Below are positions 30,088-43,652 of a stretch of DNA of 64,000 bases, in pieces. The DNA lies in contig CM022676.1 of NCBI GenBank assembly GCA_012295275.1, positions 7,910,531 through 7,974,530 of the forward strand, in the 5' to 3' direction. The notes under the pieces were generated by a model. That model did no database searches. It was not told the origin of the DNA and saw only the letters and a program-made list of their open reading frames with translations. The stretch comes from Chrysomallon squamiferum. Its lineage: Eukaryota; Mollusca; Gastropoda; Neomphalida; Peltospiridae. The first letter of the stretch is position 1, and every line of letters begins with the position of its first letter. Made by a program: the position numbers and the translations under genes.

Positions 30088-30396
30088 GTCAGCATTGTAG
30101 ATTAAAAACATCAGACAGATATGCAGTTGTCGGATCACCTTTTACTTTTACTGGTCAAGGAAATCGTTCTCCTAGCATTATCTGGTTTGTGAATAATATA
30201 AAATACAGGATGCGTGTACTGGGGAGAAATGGTCACTGTGATTTTTCTGGTGAACATCCGAAAAAGTACACTTTTTACTGTTCACCTTTGGTGAATCTCC
30301 TCATAATAAAATCTGTCAAACCCCATCAACATGGAACTGTGTGGAGATTTGGAGATGATGGAGCACGCAGCAATGAAGTAAGACTGGAAGTGAGAG
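30088..30396 (+). CDS. R4 exon: Ig1 (subtype a) lacking both canonical cysteines
   Basis: 309 nt, phase 1-1, open. The B-strand Cys is Gly (FTFTGQ) and the F-strand Cys is Phe (TVWRF). The second Cys pair (HCDF, FYCS) is kept and a Cys is gained near the start (QHCRL). Confidence 0.8.
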
Positions 30397-31787
30397 GTAA
30401 AATTAATTAATTATAATTAATATTTATTACTATTATTGTAAGTACTAAATGCTGTTAAAAAAGCAACGAAACGAAAGTTGAACTGAGAAGTAAAATTCAT
30501 TTCTTTATTATTAATACTATTATTATTCTTATTAAATGTTGTTTAAAAAAGCAACGAAATAAAACTGAACGTGAGAAGAAAAAATATATACTGTTAATGG
30601 TAATTAAATAATAAAATCAGTACAACAAAACAATGCTGTAACTCAATTGTTTTTTTTCAAAGTTTTATGTTTATAATTATAATTTTAGGAAATATGTACT
30701 GTTACTGATAACTAAACAATACATCTCAATAAAAGAAAATAATACGTGAAATCAGAGGTCAAAAACCTTTATTTTTTTACAGATTATAATTACAGATGAT
30801 AAAAATTATTAATGTATTTTAACATTTAAGTAAATTTATATTCTTACATGAAAGAATGTCCAGCCTGATTATACGCTTAAACAGTTAAGTACATAAACAT
30901 TAACTTACGTATATGAAGATATATTTTTAAAATGATACATGTGTTCATATCTAGATATAGAATATTTTTAATTTATTTTATTCTTATTATTATTATTATT
31001 TTAAATCAGCAAAAATATTAACAAAATTAATAAATAAATAGTTCTGACAGTAATAGTAATTATGATACGAATAGCATTATTAATATTATTATTGCGCCTA
31101 TTAAATGTTGTTAAAAAACATCCACGAAATAAAACTGAAAAGTGAGACATAAAAATATGTATTCTTAATGATAACTAAGCGATAAACTGAATAAAACAAA
31201 ACATTTCTGTAACTCAGCTGTTTTACCAGATTTATGTTTATAATTATCACTTTAGGAAGTATATACTGTTACCGATAACTTAGCAATATATCTCAATAAA
31301 AGAAAATAATACTTGAAATCGGAGGTCAAAAAATTTAATTTTTTATAGATTATAATTACAGATAAGAATTATTAATATATTTCAACATTTAAATATGTTT
31401 ATATGCTTAAACAGATATGTACGTATATATTACATTAGAGTTCATATCTAGATATAGAATATTTTAATTTTAATTTATTATTTTATTTAATTTTATTCAT
31501 GTTACTATTATTTTAAATCGGCAAAAATATTAACAAAATAAATAAATAATTAAATAAATAAATAAACAAACAAAAAGTGGTGACAGTAATAGTAATGATG
31601 ATATGAACAGCAACAACTCAAATATTTCGTTATCACAACTATTACAACGACAACATTCATAATTGCTACTATCAGTAAGAATAAAATAAAAAATATGACG
31701 ACAATGATGATTATGCTGGAGATGATGATGCTGTTGATATTCTTCTTCTTATTTATTATTATTATTATTAATATTAATATTTTTAAG

Positions 31788-32048
31788 ATGGTCCTGGAAC
31801 ATCACTTAAGCTGAATACTTCGTCTGTTGTGACTGCTGTGGAAGGAAGTGACGTCACAGTGTCTTGTTCAGCGACGTGTTTAATCAAGTGTAATTATCAG
31901 TGGAAGCTCGCACATGACGTCATAAGTAACACGGGTATTCTCTCATTGGCTGATATTAATAAATCACAATCAGGTGTCTATGTGTGTACGGCTGAAAATC
32001 CAGATACGAAACAAACTGCCAAACAAGAACTTGAACTGATTGTACATC
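31788..32048 (+). CDS. R4 exon: Ig2 (subtype b)
   Basis: 261 nt with DGPGTSLKL, VSCSATCLIKCNYQW and YVCTAENPD. Donor CGTAAGT. Confidence 0.84.
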
Positions 32049-32305
32049 GTAAGTAAAAATCTAATTATAGTAAAAATAAGAATGATAAAATAAACAGGCA
32101 ACTTAATATTTGTTAGAGGTCTGAGTTTAAAATATCAGAGAACTAGTTATAAATGTTTACGTGCGAATATCCGGTGTGAGTCACTTTTGTTATGATACAC
32201 TTTACATTATGTGTGTATTTATATGTGTTTCTGCGTGTGTGTGTGTGTGTGCGTGTGTGGATGGACGTCTATGTGGATGTGTGCGCCTTTTTTGTTTACT
32301 TTCAG

Positions 32306-32602
32306 GTCCGCCAAATCTTCGAGGATCTGCGCCATACGCTATCAGCGGTCTTTCTTTTACGTTCACATGTCAGATTTTTCAGTATTCACATCGCGTCACG
32401 TGGTTTGAGAATGACGTCACCTATGACGTGTATAGTTTTTGGCCCGGACACTGTTATAGTGAAAATTACAATTTCAGTTGTTTTGGTGACAAGTTTCAGG
32501 TTACTATAAAGTCTGTCCACAAGAATCAACAAGGAAATATTTGGCGATGTGAAGATATCGATCACAAATATTCGAGTAACAAAGTCGTTTTGATAGTTAG
32601 AG
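32306..32602 (+). CDS. R4 exon: Ig3 (subtype a)
   Basis: 297 nt, an in-frame loss of five codons relative to R1 after GHCY. The core FTFTC, VTWFEN, FSCF and NIWRCE is intact. Confidence 0.83.
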
Positions 32603-32798
32603 GTATCTTAATTCAGTTTAGTTGAATTTAATTTGTTATTATCAGTAGTAGTCTCACCATCATCATCATCATCATCTTCATAATAATAATAATAATAATT
32701 ATAATTATAATTATAATTGTAATAAAAACGACGACAACAACAGTATCAACACGTATAACAATAATAATGATGATTATGATGAGGAGAATCATGTTGAT

Positions 32799-32829
<31 letters not shown>

Positions 32830-32895
32830 CATTGATGTATTTTTTAATATTTATTTTATTTTATTTATTTATTTATTTTTATTTTTTTTTCACAG

Positions 32896-33156
32896 ACGGC
32901 CCCGGCAGCTCACTTCAAGTCAATTCTTCATCTGACATCACTGTAGAGGAAGGAAGTGACGTCAGAATATCATGCAAAGCCGATTGCTTTATCAAATGCC
33001 TTTACAGATGGGATCTGACCAATCAGATTGTCAGTTTCAACGGACTTCTGGCACTGACTAATATCACGAGATTTCAAGATGGCGTCTACACATGCACTGC
33101 TGTTAATCCGGATACGAACCAAATAGCACATAAACAAATTATTATTAATGTTAAGC
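32896..33156 (+). CDS. R4 exon: Ig4 (subtype b)
   Basis: 261 nt with DGPGSSLQV, ISCKADCFIKCLYRW and VYTCTAVNPD. Donor CGTAAGT. Confidence 0.84.
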
Positions 33157-33190
33157 GTAAGTTTTAATTAATTTTTATTTAGCATTTAAT

Positions 33191-33191
<1 letters not shown>

Positions 33192-33260
<69 letters not shown>
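33192..33260. repeat. GA microsatellite
   Basis: An uninterrupted GA run follows the R4 Ig4 exon. A GA run also sits at the same place in R7 (60503-60593). Confidence 0.97.
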
Positions 33261-33262
<2 letters not shown>

Positions 33263-33824
33263 TACGTGTGTCTATATGTGTTTATATGTATGAATAAATA
33301 TGTGTACCTATGTACGTTTATAGGAATGTATATTATTGTGTAGTTCTTTCTGCCAGATTGTCTCTACGTACGAATGCATGTATGTATGCATGTATGTATG
33401 TATATATATGTATCTAAGTATGTACACATTCTCTCTTACATACATAATTATATATTTACAAATATCTAGATATTGAGTCTGTGCTTGGATAGATTGATGG
33501 ACGCATCTATGGATAGAGTGACGTAAAGAATGAAAGAAATATCAGACAGAGAAACTGATGGATATAGACAGACTAACAGATAAATAGAGAATTACAGAAA
33601 AGAAAAGAGATGTGTGTAAAATCAGAATGGTTGATGTAAAATAAATAAGTGTGAAATAAATAAAGATACAGAAACAATACCTTAACAGAAAGATACCTTA
33701 ACTATAGGAAGTAAACAATTAGCTACTCTGCGATGATATATAATAAATACATATTACCTACCTACTGAAAATGTATAAATAATATATTAGTTTAATATCA
33801 CATTTTTTATTAAATGTTTTTCAG

Positions 33825-33947
33825 CGCGCTCTGTAGAGGACAGCAGTAATTTAGAAACAGAATTTGAGATCGGTTTTGGAATTTCTTGCTTTGTTCTCTT
33901 CGTTGTCATCATCATTGCCGTTGTTCTCTACGTCCGATATAAAAGGA
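33825..33947 (+). CDS. R4 exon: transmembrane segment
   Basis: 123 nt. The helix CFVLFVVIIIAVVLYV is followed by RYKR; the stalk is acidic (VEDSSNLETEFE). Confidence 0.78.
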
Positions 33948-34819
33948 GTATTTATTTATTTATTTTTATTTTATTTTTTTTGTTTCATTTACATTATTAT
34001 TATTTTATTTTATTTTTTTTTTTTTGATTTTGTATTCTTTCTTTAGGTATTCATTCATCCATTTGTTCGTTCGTTCATTATTTCCTTCATATGTTTGTTT
34101 GTTTATTAGTATGTATATTTACTTATATGTTTTAGCATTTGAATTACACTTACCTATAGAGTAAAGGGGAGATAAATCAAGTCTAACTGACACAATTACT
34201 TTTAATAGAGTTATCAAACCTGTTTTCCAGATCATCTGTGCATTTCTGCCACCTAATAATGATATGGCTGACATAAAAAATTGTTATTATTATTATTATT
34301 ATTTCTGAATCATACATTCGTAGGGCACTTTGACCAAAAAATTAAACAAGCTTAATAAAACATCAGGGTAAACTCAGTAGAGAACAAACTAAAACTGAAA
34401 TTCAAATCCGAACTAACCTGGACTGTGATTCCAAAAATTACATACATACAGACACACATCAATACATCTATAGAAACACATTATTACCTCTGTGTATGTA
34501 TATATATATAGATATATGTATGTGTGTATGTGCGTGTATTTATTTATATACACAAATACATACACAGATTATTGCGATTATTGCGATGAGTGTAATCAGA
34601 CGTATATAAGACAGAGAATATTCAAATCCTAAAATACACAAACATACATAAATCAATGTATATATACATACATCCAAAGACACATACATATATATGCATA
34701 TACACACATATACTTACTATGTGCACCTATATATATATACACACTTACACATCGATATATATGTATAAAAACACATTCTTATGTGCATATGCACACACAC
34801 ACGAATCTACATAATTATC

Positions 34820-34867
34820 GAAATGAAAGACTAAATGATGTTCCAAAAAACGAGATAACGTCTGACA
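34820..34867 (+). pseudogene. R4 truncated tail module
   Basis: Only the 3' half (ERLNDVPKNEITSD and its GTAAGT donor) remains. The 5' half and acceptor are replaced by CA-rich DNA. Confidence 0.62.
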
Positions 34868-35891
34868 GTAAGTGAATTGATATTAATGAATCGCAGAGAA
34901 GAAAAGAAGTATTATTTCTTAATCAAACACTTCGTAAGACACTTTGATAAAAAAAATTAAACAAGGTTAATAAAATCTCACTGTACATTTAGTACAGAAC
35001 AAACAAAAACTGAAAATTAAATCCGAACTAACCTGGACCGTGATTTCAAAAATGTTGTGAATTTCCTAACATGCAAGTTATGAAAAAAAATTAAAATGAA
35101 ATGTGTTGGCCATAAAAAATAAGTTACGAGTTAGAACTGTTTGTCACAAATAAGATAGTGTGGATGAAGTTAACATTCCTGTCACCATAAATTTTGACCT
35201 ACCTGGCCATATACTGGACAATCGTTTTGAAATATTCCCAATAGAGCAAACTATTATTCTAAGTTGAGAAAATGAAGCTGACCTTTTTAAACTCGAACGA
35301 GAAGCGTTTTGTATTCGCACATTATAAACACAGATACCATTTTGAATAAATATTATATCGGGAAAATAGAAAGAGAGAGATAAAATATTTTTTGAGATTG
35401 ACGCTAGTAAAAATTATGAAGAAATAAGATTTTAACTTCCAGACTAATATGAAATATTCAGTAACAGCTTTTCCTGTCATCGCTTACAGAACAAAAAACA
35501 AATCAATTCTAAAGGAATTTTAGTTTCTAACCGATGTTCTGATAAAATTTAATACATACATACATATATACACACACATACGTTCATGCATACATATATA
35601 CATACTTATATATGCCTATTTGTGTATATACATACATACATACATACATATATATATATTTATACACATACATATATACAATCATACATACAGCCACACA
35701 TCAATACAGCTATAGAAACACATTCTTATGTATGTATATGTATATAGACAAATGTAATGTATGTGTGTATGCGCGAGTGTGTATTTATTTATATATATAC
35801 ACGCATACACATGCATTATTGCGATTATTGTTTTGCTCTGTACATGACAACTTTTATATAAACTAAGACATAATTTCATTTCATGTTTCAG

Positions 35892-35977
35892 ACTATCAAA
35901 AATCAACTGTACACGAAGATAGAGAGAATCCATATTATCCTGAATGCGTCGAAGACTCCTGCATACGAAATGAGTAA
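35892..35977 (+). CDS. R4 last exon
   Basis: 86 nt ending TAA. NYQKSTVHEDRENPYYPE contains NPYY (an NPxY-type site) and then a Cys-containing end unlike R6 and R7. Confidence 0.68.
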
Positions 35978-37841
35978 ACGATAAAGAAGAACAGAAATTC
36001 ATTTGTTAAGCACACGCTTCTTAAGGCGCGTTCCTGAAAAATTAAGCAAGATTATATTGTTAAATGTTTATACAAAAATACAAAGACTTCATATATTCAA
36101 TTTCTACAGTCACACAAGACTTGAACTATGTCAACAGCTACTGTGAGAAAAGTATTAAACATTTTAATGAGTTGCCAATCGTTAATTTGTATCATTCATT
36201 ACTATTGTGTGACTATAACTATGTAAAAATATCGGGATATTCATCTTGTAAAATTAACGTATTTACACACTTACACATTAAAAAAAGAAACAGATTTGAT
36301 CAATCTCTATAATGTCTTTTCGCGATGATGTCCAAGAACTGAAATATTACTCACATTCGCTATTTTACTTCATTTTTCTTTCTTTCTTTCTTTCTTTGTA
36401 TTTTTTTCTTTCACGTGAGATCGTGATGTCACGAAATTGTCTATTTTCTTATATAATATGAGAAATGAAATTCCTGGCTAACAGTTGCAGAATAAAACAA
36501 TATTTCCAGTTTTCTATACTAACAACAGCAACTGCAACACTGTTTGGTAAACCATATCTATGCAAGGTTTCATTTTTGTGTGATACTTTTGTGTTTTTCA
36601 TATTTTTATACTTAGTTTAGACTGAATAAGGCATGGTTATATATGATGATTTTATGATGATTCAGTGTTTATTCTTGGTTTCGAGGATAGTGGATGACAA
36701 GGTAAAGTTTTAAAATTTGACAAGACGAGAATTACCAGGAAGGTTCTGAATTCAAGATGACAATACAGTTTTGTCTGGTGACCAGTGTAGTACATAACAA
36801 GAATATCTGAAACAATTCCACACTATCCAAGATCTGTTTGAAAAAATTGGCTCTTAGGTTGTAGGCCAAGGTTGTTGCATTTATGTGTTTGGTGGTCTTT
36901 TCTTCTACAAACAAACTGTATTGTTATCGTGATGATTGTGGTTGTTGGTGAGGTAGTATAGATTTAACTTTCTTGTTTGGAATGTTTCGCTTCGTTTTTT
37001 TTCCGGTTTTTTTTTTTGTTGTTGTTGTTTTCTTTTTTGCCGTGTCCTGAACTGTTAATGCATTACTAAAATATAAGTTTTAGTAAACTTACCTCTTTTG
37101 TACTAAGACGTTTTTAGTCATCTTTTTTTTTCTTTATCCGTGTTTCCTTATTTCTACATCCGTGTTTCCTTATTTCTACAAATGTACAGATGTAAATTGT
37201 TGATTTTACATATTATGAAGAGGAATTATTAAAAATAAAAAAATAAAATAAAATTGCATATTCATGCATTTGTGTCTGGTTAAAGTGACATAAAATGTGT
37301 TAAACGAATTTTGAGCATGCAGTTAGAACAGGAAATAGGAAAAGGAAACAGATGTAACTACTAAACTAGAGTGTACTATGTTTTGTTAATTATATTATCT
37401 AACTTTATCATATAGCAGGTTTGTTTGTGTGTCCGCTATTCTGTGAATATTTTTCTTGGAGAGAGGAAACAAATTTTTCATTTATCTGTTATATTTTAGA
37501 ATTTTGCTTCGTACTCTAAAATAAAGTTTTAATTTTTGTCTTCTAAATCTGTTCGTCTGTTTGTGTGTCTTTCTTCATTTAACACTTTCTACATCGATTT
37601 TTGTACTTCAACCATTCTGATTTTACACACCTCTCCTCTTTTTTTTTCTTTCTATAATTCAGTATTTTTCTGTTTCTCTATATTTTTGTATCCATACATT
37701 CGTCCATCCATATTATCTGTAAACATATAATTATGTATGTAACAACGTATGTGTATATATATATTCATTCTCTGCACATACATAGATATATACACGTAAA
37801 ATATATACATATGTACGTACATACACAAATATATATATATA
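35978..37841. other. R4 3' flank and dispersed repeat
   Basis: 36080-36310 is the family 3'-flank block. About 37040-37770 is the inverted copy of the 26050-26960 repeat, ending in DNA resembling the Ig4-TM intron of R1. No complete exon. Confidence 0.5.
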
Positions 37842-38092
37842 TATGTCAAATTTTCGAAAATTCACATCGCGTCATGTGGTCTGAGAACGACGTCACCTAT
37901 GACGTGTTTAATTCTGGTCCCGGACACTGTGATGTTAAATCACGTTTTAGTGGAAATTACAATTTCAGTTGTTTTGTTGACAAGTTTCAGGTTACTATAA
38001 AGTCTGTCCACAGAAATCAAAAAGCAGATATTTGGCGATGTGAAGATATCGATCACCAATATTCGAGTAACGCAGTCGTTTTGAAAGTTTGA
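37842..38092 (+). pseudogene. R5: orphan Ig3 fragment
   Basis: A 5'-truncated subtype-a exon is readable from IFENSHRVMW through FSCF and IWRCEDIDHQYSSN. It ends KV-TGA where other copies have the RG codon and GT donor, so it is both stopped and splice-dead. Flanking DNA to about 38310 matches the intron after R4 Ig3 (32603-32830). Confidence 0.8.
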
Positions 38093-38931
38093 GGTTACTT
38101 AATTTAGTTTAGTTGAATTTAATTTGTTATTATCAGTAGTAGTCTCACCATCATCATCATCATTATCTTCGTAATTATAATAATAATAATTATAATTATA
38201 ATTATAACAAAAGCGACGACAACAACAGTATCAACACGGATAAGAATAATAATGATTATTATGATGAGGAGAATCATGGTCATAACAGCAAAACCAAAAA
38301 TATATCATTGATGTATTCAATGTTTTTCTGACAAATATATATATATTATTGTTTGCGCTGTCTATACATATGTACGTGCATATGTATATATTTTATGGGT
38401 ATATATCTGTATATGTGCATAGAATTTTTTTAAGGAAATGCTCCGTTTTTTACAGATTTCGATACCTTCTAAATAGTGTTTGAAATAGTTTGAAATAGAT
38501 TTCCAAATGTATTTTTCTACAAGTGTATTTTATTAAATGTTACAATGTTATCTATTTTATAGTTTTGAAAATGGATACTTTTTAAATAGTTTCTGAAAGT
38601 TTTAAATATATATTAATTATATTATTTTGTTGTGGAAATGTATTTGTATACATCTCTGAACGTTTTTGTATAAAGTTTTAAAAGGTTTTGTCTATGTAAA
38701 TAAAATATGGTAGCAAAGTAATAAATACGTAGCCAAAGGACGAAAGCGCACTGTAATATACATTACAATGGTCAACTTTAAGTCAGCTCGAATCTCTAGA
38801 AATAAAATTAAATACATACATATGTGTGTGTGTGTGTATATATATATACACACACACACACACACATACACATACATACACACACACACATAAACATACA
38901 TAATGCATACATACACACACACACACAAATT

Positions 38932-38962
<31 letters not shown>

Positions 38963-39744
38963 ACTCACACATCGGTACAGCAATAGAAACACATTCTTAT
39001 GTCTGTGTAAGCGAAATTACATTCAGTGAGGCTTGAGAACTGAGTCTCCTTACTCTACGCATTGTTAATTTACCTGATCATCCCCTAAAAGTAACGATTC
39101 AGATTTTCTAATTTATTCCTTCTAAATGTAGTTTATCATCTACATCTCTTCACGCTGACTGATTTGGCACAAAAAATATGTATGCTAAAAATTCTTAGAT
39201 TTATGGGTTTTTTTATAGTACAAGTGAAATTATGAACATTCAAGTATTTCATTTATTTATTTTATTTCTTTACTATTTTATTATCATCATTACTACTACT
39301 GCTGCTATTATTACTACTACTATTACTACTACTACTACTACTATTATTATTATTATTATTAGTATTATTAGGATTATTATTATTATTATTATTATTATCT
39401 AGCCGTAAGTTAATGGTTTTACCAACTAAGCAAAGAGATGAAAAAAATAAAATAATAATAATAACTTTGGAATGGGCCCTCAAAAATCGGGATTTCGTCA
39501 AACTGGCAATTTTGAAACAACAGCCTCTAAAAGTTAAATGTTAAAAAATGTTTAACAATTTGACTAATTACTTATCACTGAAATCAGGACAAAAAGACCT
39601 ACAGTTTTAGCTTGGAGTATCTAATTAAAGTGTTTACAGTTTATGTTTTATTTGTTATGTTTTATTTTGCAACCAGTTTGTCCCACTACTCACTACAATA
39701 TATATATATATAATGTATATATATTAATGCATATGTAGCTGGCA
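38093..39744. other. Spacer after R5
   Basis: 38440-38780 resembles the R6 intron at 49570-49920. CA runs (38840-38970) and a TAC/TTA trinucleotide block (39280-39400) follow. No gene is seen. Confidence 0.45.
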
Positions 39745-40965
39745 GTAAGACGTTGTCACGGTGTCTCCACGTCGTTACTTTAATGTCAACTAATAAAATG
39801 GAGAGGTGCGTCTACCAAAATGGTGTGAGGGGTTCAATAAAATAGCAGTACATCGTCGTTTTATGCTTCTACTGAACAGTAATAGCGTTCCATTCACGGT
39901 TGAGAGCAATTTGTAGGTCATGGACGTTAAGGATATGATGGTCGTTTTCGTGTACCCTACAGCGCAGTAGGTCTCATGCATGCTCAGTTGGGGACAATTT
40001 AGGGGACTTTGGTGGCCAGTTCAACACTTGGATGTCGTTCCACTCAAGAAGGTTAGTGGTTAGCCTAGCGGTGTGTGGTCCAGCGTTGTGATGTTGAAAC
40101 AGAAAGCCAGGATGCTGCTGCAGGAATGGAATAACCACTGGTGTAATGATCCCGTCACTGTAACGTTGAACAGTCATGTTTCCGTGAATGAAGACAAGAT
40201 CTGTTTTATCTCCACTATGAATGACGGTCCAGGCCATGACTCTGTCACCGCCATGTCGGACATTCTGAATGACGTTGTCTGCATCATATCGTTCTCCTCG
40301 TCTCCTCCATGACGTCTACCATCAAACTGAACACAAAACCTGGAATCGTCTGTGAATAATGTTTGATCCCACTGTCTTCGTTGCCAGTGTTGGTGTATTC
40401 TGGCCCAACTCAGAGGTTCTTGAATGTGACGCTCTATGAGCTACAACAGGGCGACGTGCTTGGAATCGTGCGGCATGGAGATGGTTACGGACAGTTTGAG
40501 CTTGAAAAACTAGTGTCTGTGGTTTGCTACAAAGTACGGGCTAAAAGTGGAGCACTCTAGAACCTGTGTCGTCGAGATGACGTCACTAAATACCTGTCTT
40601 CCCTTGGAGTAGTTAAACGTGGATTACCAGAACGTGGTCGATCTGACACTTGCCCAGTGTGGTGTACGTCGTCGGAGTCGTGATACTGTCATTAACACGA
40701 AAGTAGTGGGTGAGTTCGTGTACACGTTGCCTGGCGTTGACGGCGAGTCAGTATAACAGGACAAATTCTTCCTTTTGTTTTTGGATAATGTTGGTTCAGT
40801 GTATCAACATGTATTTCAATACATCCACAGTTTTTTAAGTTTTTTTTTTTTTTTTTTTATTAGTAGTAGTAGTATTTTTAAATCTAGAGTTAACTAAATG
40901 ATTTTACCAACTCTGGCTTCCCCTATCAACCTAAATATACTCTGCAGAGAATGGGCTCTATAAAA
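39745..40965 (-). mobile_element. Tc1-like transposon relic, copy 2
   Basis: The minus strand carries the same decayed transposase as copy 1. The segment 40237-39974 reads GDKTDLVFIHGNM and then HHNAGPHTARL, so the second catalytic Asp is changed to His here, and it ends at the same EHA-stop. The shared nonsense codon shows that the element was already dead before the two copies separated. Confidence 0.78.
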
Positions 40966-42049
40966 TCGGGAGTTAGAAATGGCAATTTTGAGATAACACC
41001 ACCAGAAAATTAAATATTAAAAAATGTGTAACTTTGGATCTATTACACTGACTACTTTGAATTTCTTCTCACAGAAATCCGGATAAAAAGATCTACAATT
41101 ATAGTTAGCAGTATTTCACAAACAGAAAAAGACTTTTGAGTGCCTAACTGAAATGTTTTCCAGCTTTGAATTTATGTAGTATGAACGTATGTATGTACTT
41201 GTGTGTGTGAATGTATGTATGTGCGTGTTTGTATAAGTGTATATATGTATGTGTGTGAACTTGTAATTAATTACTAAGTTTTCAAATTCATAGTAAAAGT
41301 ATGTGACTGTGTGTGTGTATGCGCGTTTGTGTACGTGAGCACACACATACAATCATACGTTGTTACAAAGATAATTATATATTTACAAATACCTAGGCAG
41401 TGAGTTGGATGGACTGATGAATGGACAGAGTGAGGTAAAGAACGAAAATAAAAAAATAGATCAATGCCAAAATTACCAAAGACAAACAACGGCGTGCTTC
41501 ATGGGTAGCGATGTCTGCCCTTGATTACTGAGCAAACTTTAGACACAAAAAAAATAGATACACGCAAACATTACAAAAGACAAAGAACGGCGTGCTTCGT
41601 GGGAGAATATTCAGTCTGATAAAAACATATTTACCAGTGCAAAGTTTGACACAAAAACAAAATAGATGCACGCAAACATTAGAAAAGACAAAGAACGGCG
41701 TGCTTCGTGGGAAGCGATGATTACCACCGATTAATGAGAAACCTGTTTTCTTGTCTAATGAGATCTACACGTAGACAATATTCGGTGACGTCATTCACCT
41801 TCGGAGCGCATGTGAATGGCGTGTGAAGCGATGATTACCCTTGGTCAGCACTGAAAAGCTGTCACTTGTTCATTAGCAGTCCGTAGCCTCATTTTTAGGT
41901 CAATTCAAACACGTCGGTCATTTTATGATAGCGGTTTTTGATTTCTTCTTCTAGTGTGTATATGTGGGACTAAATTATATATTTATGTTACCAGCAAACT
42001 GCTGAAGTCAGTCGAGACTGAAAACATGAAAGTAGTGAAGAAAAGATAA

Positions 42050-42097
<48 letters not shown>
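40966..42097. other. R6 upstream region
   Basis: Inverted counterpart of about 8767-10089: TATG tracts (41180-41260), the tandem units of about 110 bp (41470-41830) and a TAA run (42054-42098). Confidence 0.6.
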
Positions 42098-42101
<4 letters not shown>

Positions 42102-42142
42102 CTTTATTTTTGTTAACGGGAGTGAACACTAAAATACTGGAA
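42098..42142 (+). promoter_or_regulatory. Conserved leader upstream of R6 start codon
   Basis: AACTTTATTTTTGTTAACGG and ACTAAAATACTGGAA directly precede the ATG at 42143. The same leader recurs at 43650-43693 before a copy whose ATG is broken. Confidence 0.5.
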
Positions 42143-42200
42143 ATGAGTTGTAAGTTGTTCTGTGTGTTCGTGTTACTGGGACGTATATTGTACGTACAAG
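42143..42200 (+). CDS. R6 exon 1: signal peptide
   Basis: 58 nt. MSCKLFCVFVLLGRILYVQ, then donor GGTATGT. It is the only intact start of the two cassettes. Confidence 0.85.
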
Positions 42201-43612
42201 GTATGTATTTTCTGTTCAGATTTTTTATCTCTAAGTTAATCTCATTTAGTAACTGTGAAATCTGGGTATAGTTGGCGTTATGTATGGACGATGGTCATGG
42301 ATAAATAGTCTTAATTTTATTATCTGATTTATTACCTTTGTGACTGTAAATATAAGCAGACATTGTACACACTAATAAAGTGAATTCATGATTACGTACA
42401 TATTTATCTATATACTAAATATCAGCAGTTTCTTATTTTGGCGCAAAACATAAAGATTAAACGAGAATGAAAGGCAATTCTGATAATATAAAATAGTATA
42501 GTACAATATAATATACTACTACAGAAAATAATACAATATGATACGATATGATATAATAGGATGTAGTGTAATGTAAGTCAACTTAACATAACATAACATA
42601 ACATAACATAACATAACTTAACATAACATAACTGCATAAAATCACAGTCAATTACACAGCGTACTGTAACATAGAAAATATGTAATTACAAAAACTATTA
42701 TTTTGTTTAGATTAATTTATTTTAATTTTAATTCTAATTTTAATTAATTTTTTTAAATTTGTTTCTTCTAATTTAAGGTCAACAGTATAGATTAACAACA
42801 TCAGGCCCATATCCACTGGTTGGATCACCTTTTACTTTCACCTGTAAACGTGATTTTCCTGCTCCTAACATTACCTGGTTCGTGAATAACACAGAATACA
42901 GGATTCGTGTAATAGAAAACTATACTCAGTGTGATTATTTGGATGAATATCCAAAAGAATACAGTTTTAACTGCTCAAATAACAAAAATCTCCTCACAAT
43001 AAAATCTGTCAACTTGAGTCAACAAGGAACTGTGTGGAGATGTGGTGATTACAGACCACGCAGCAATGAAATAAAACTTGAAGTGAGAGGTAAAAATCAG
43101 TTTTATTATTACCATTGTTGGTAATATATTCTGCTAATCATAACTAAACAAAGCATCTCAATAAAAGAAAACAATACTGGAAGTCAGATGTATTATCAAT
43201 TTCATGTTTATAATTATCTTTCTAGGAAATATGTACTGTTAATGATAACTAAGCAATACATCTCAATAAAACAAAATAATATTTGAAATAGATTATAATT
43301 ACACAAGATAAGAATTATTAATATATTTTAATATCTATATAAGTCTATATTTTTACGTGAAAGAATGTCCAGCCTAACTCTATGATTAAACAGATACGTT
43401 CGTATGCACTAACGTATATCAAGATATATCTTTAGAATTATACCTGTGTGTACATACCAACATTTAGAAATGTTTATTTACTTACTTATTTATTTATATA
43501 TAAATAAATAGTAGTTACAGCAACAGAAATTGTAATATCAACATCAACAACTCAAACACTACATCACCACCATCACTTCTACATAATCCAGAAAGTAGTG
43601 AAGAAAAGATAA

Positions 43613-43652
<40 letters not shown>

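Larger units (their letters stand above)
29416..35977 (+). pseudogene. R4: four-Ig receptor with broken signal exon and reduced tail
   Basis: Exon 1 (29416-29466) is 51 nt instead of 58, which shifts frame and destroys the hydrophobic signal. Exons 30088-30396 (Ig1), 31788-32048 (Ig2), 32306-32602 (Ig3), 32896-33156 (Ig4) and 33825-33947 (TM) are open with good splice borders. The mini-exons are gone; near 34305 the sequence jumps to DNA normally lying after the third-last exon. A 5'-truncated tail module remains at 34820-34867, and an intact last exon lies at 35892-35977. TM to last exon is in frame. It is either a recent pseudogene or a gene using another start. It mirrors R2. Confidence 0.62.
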
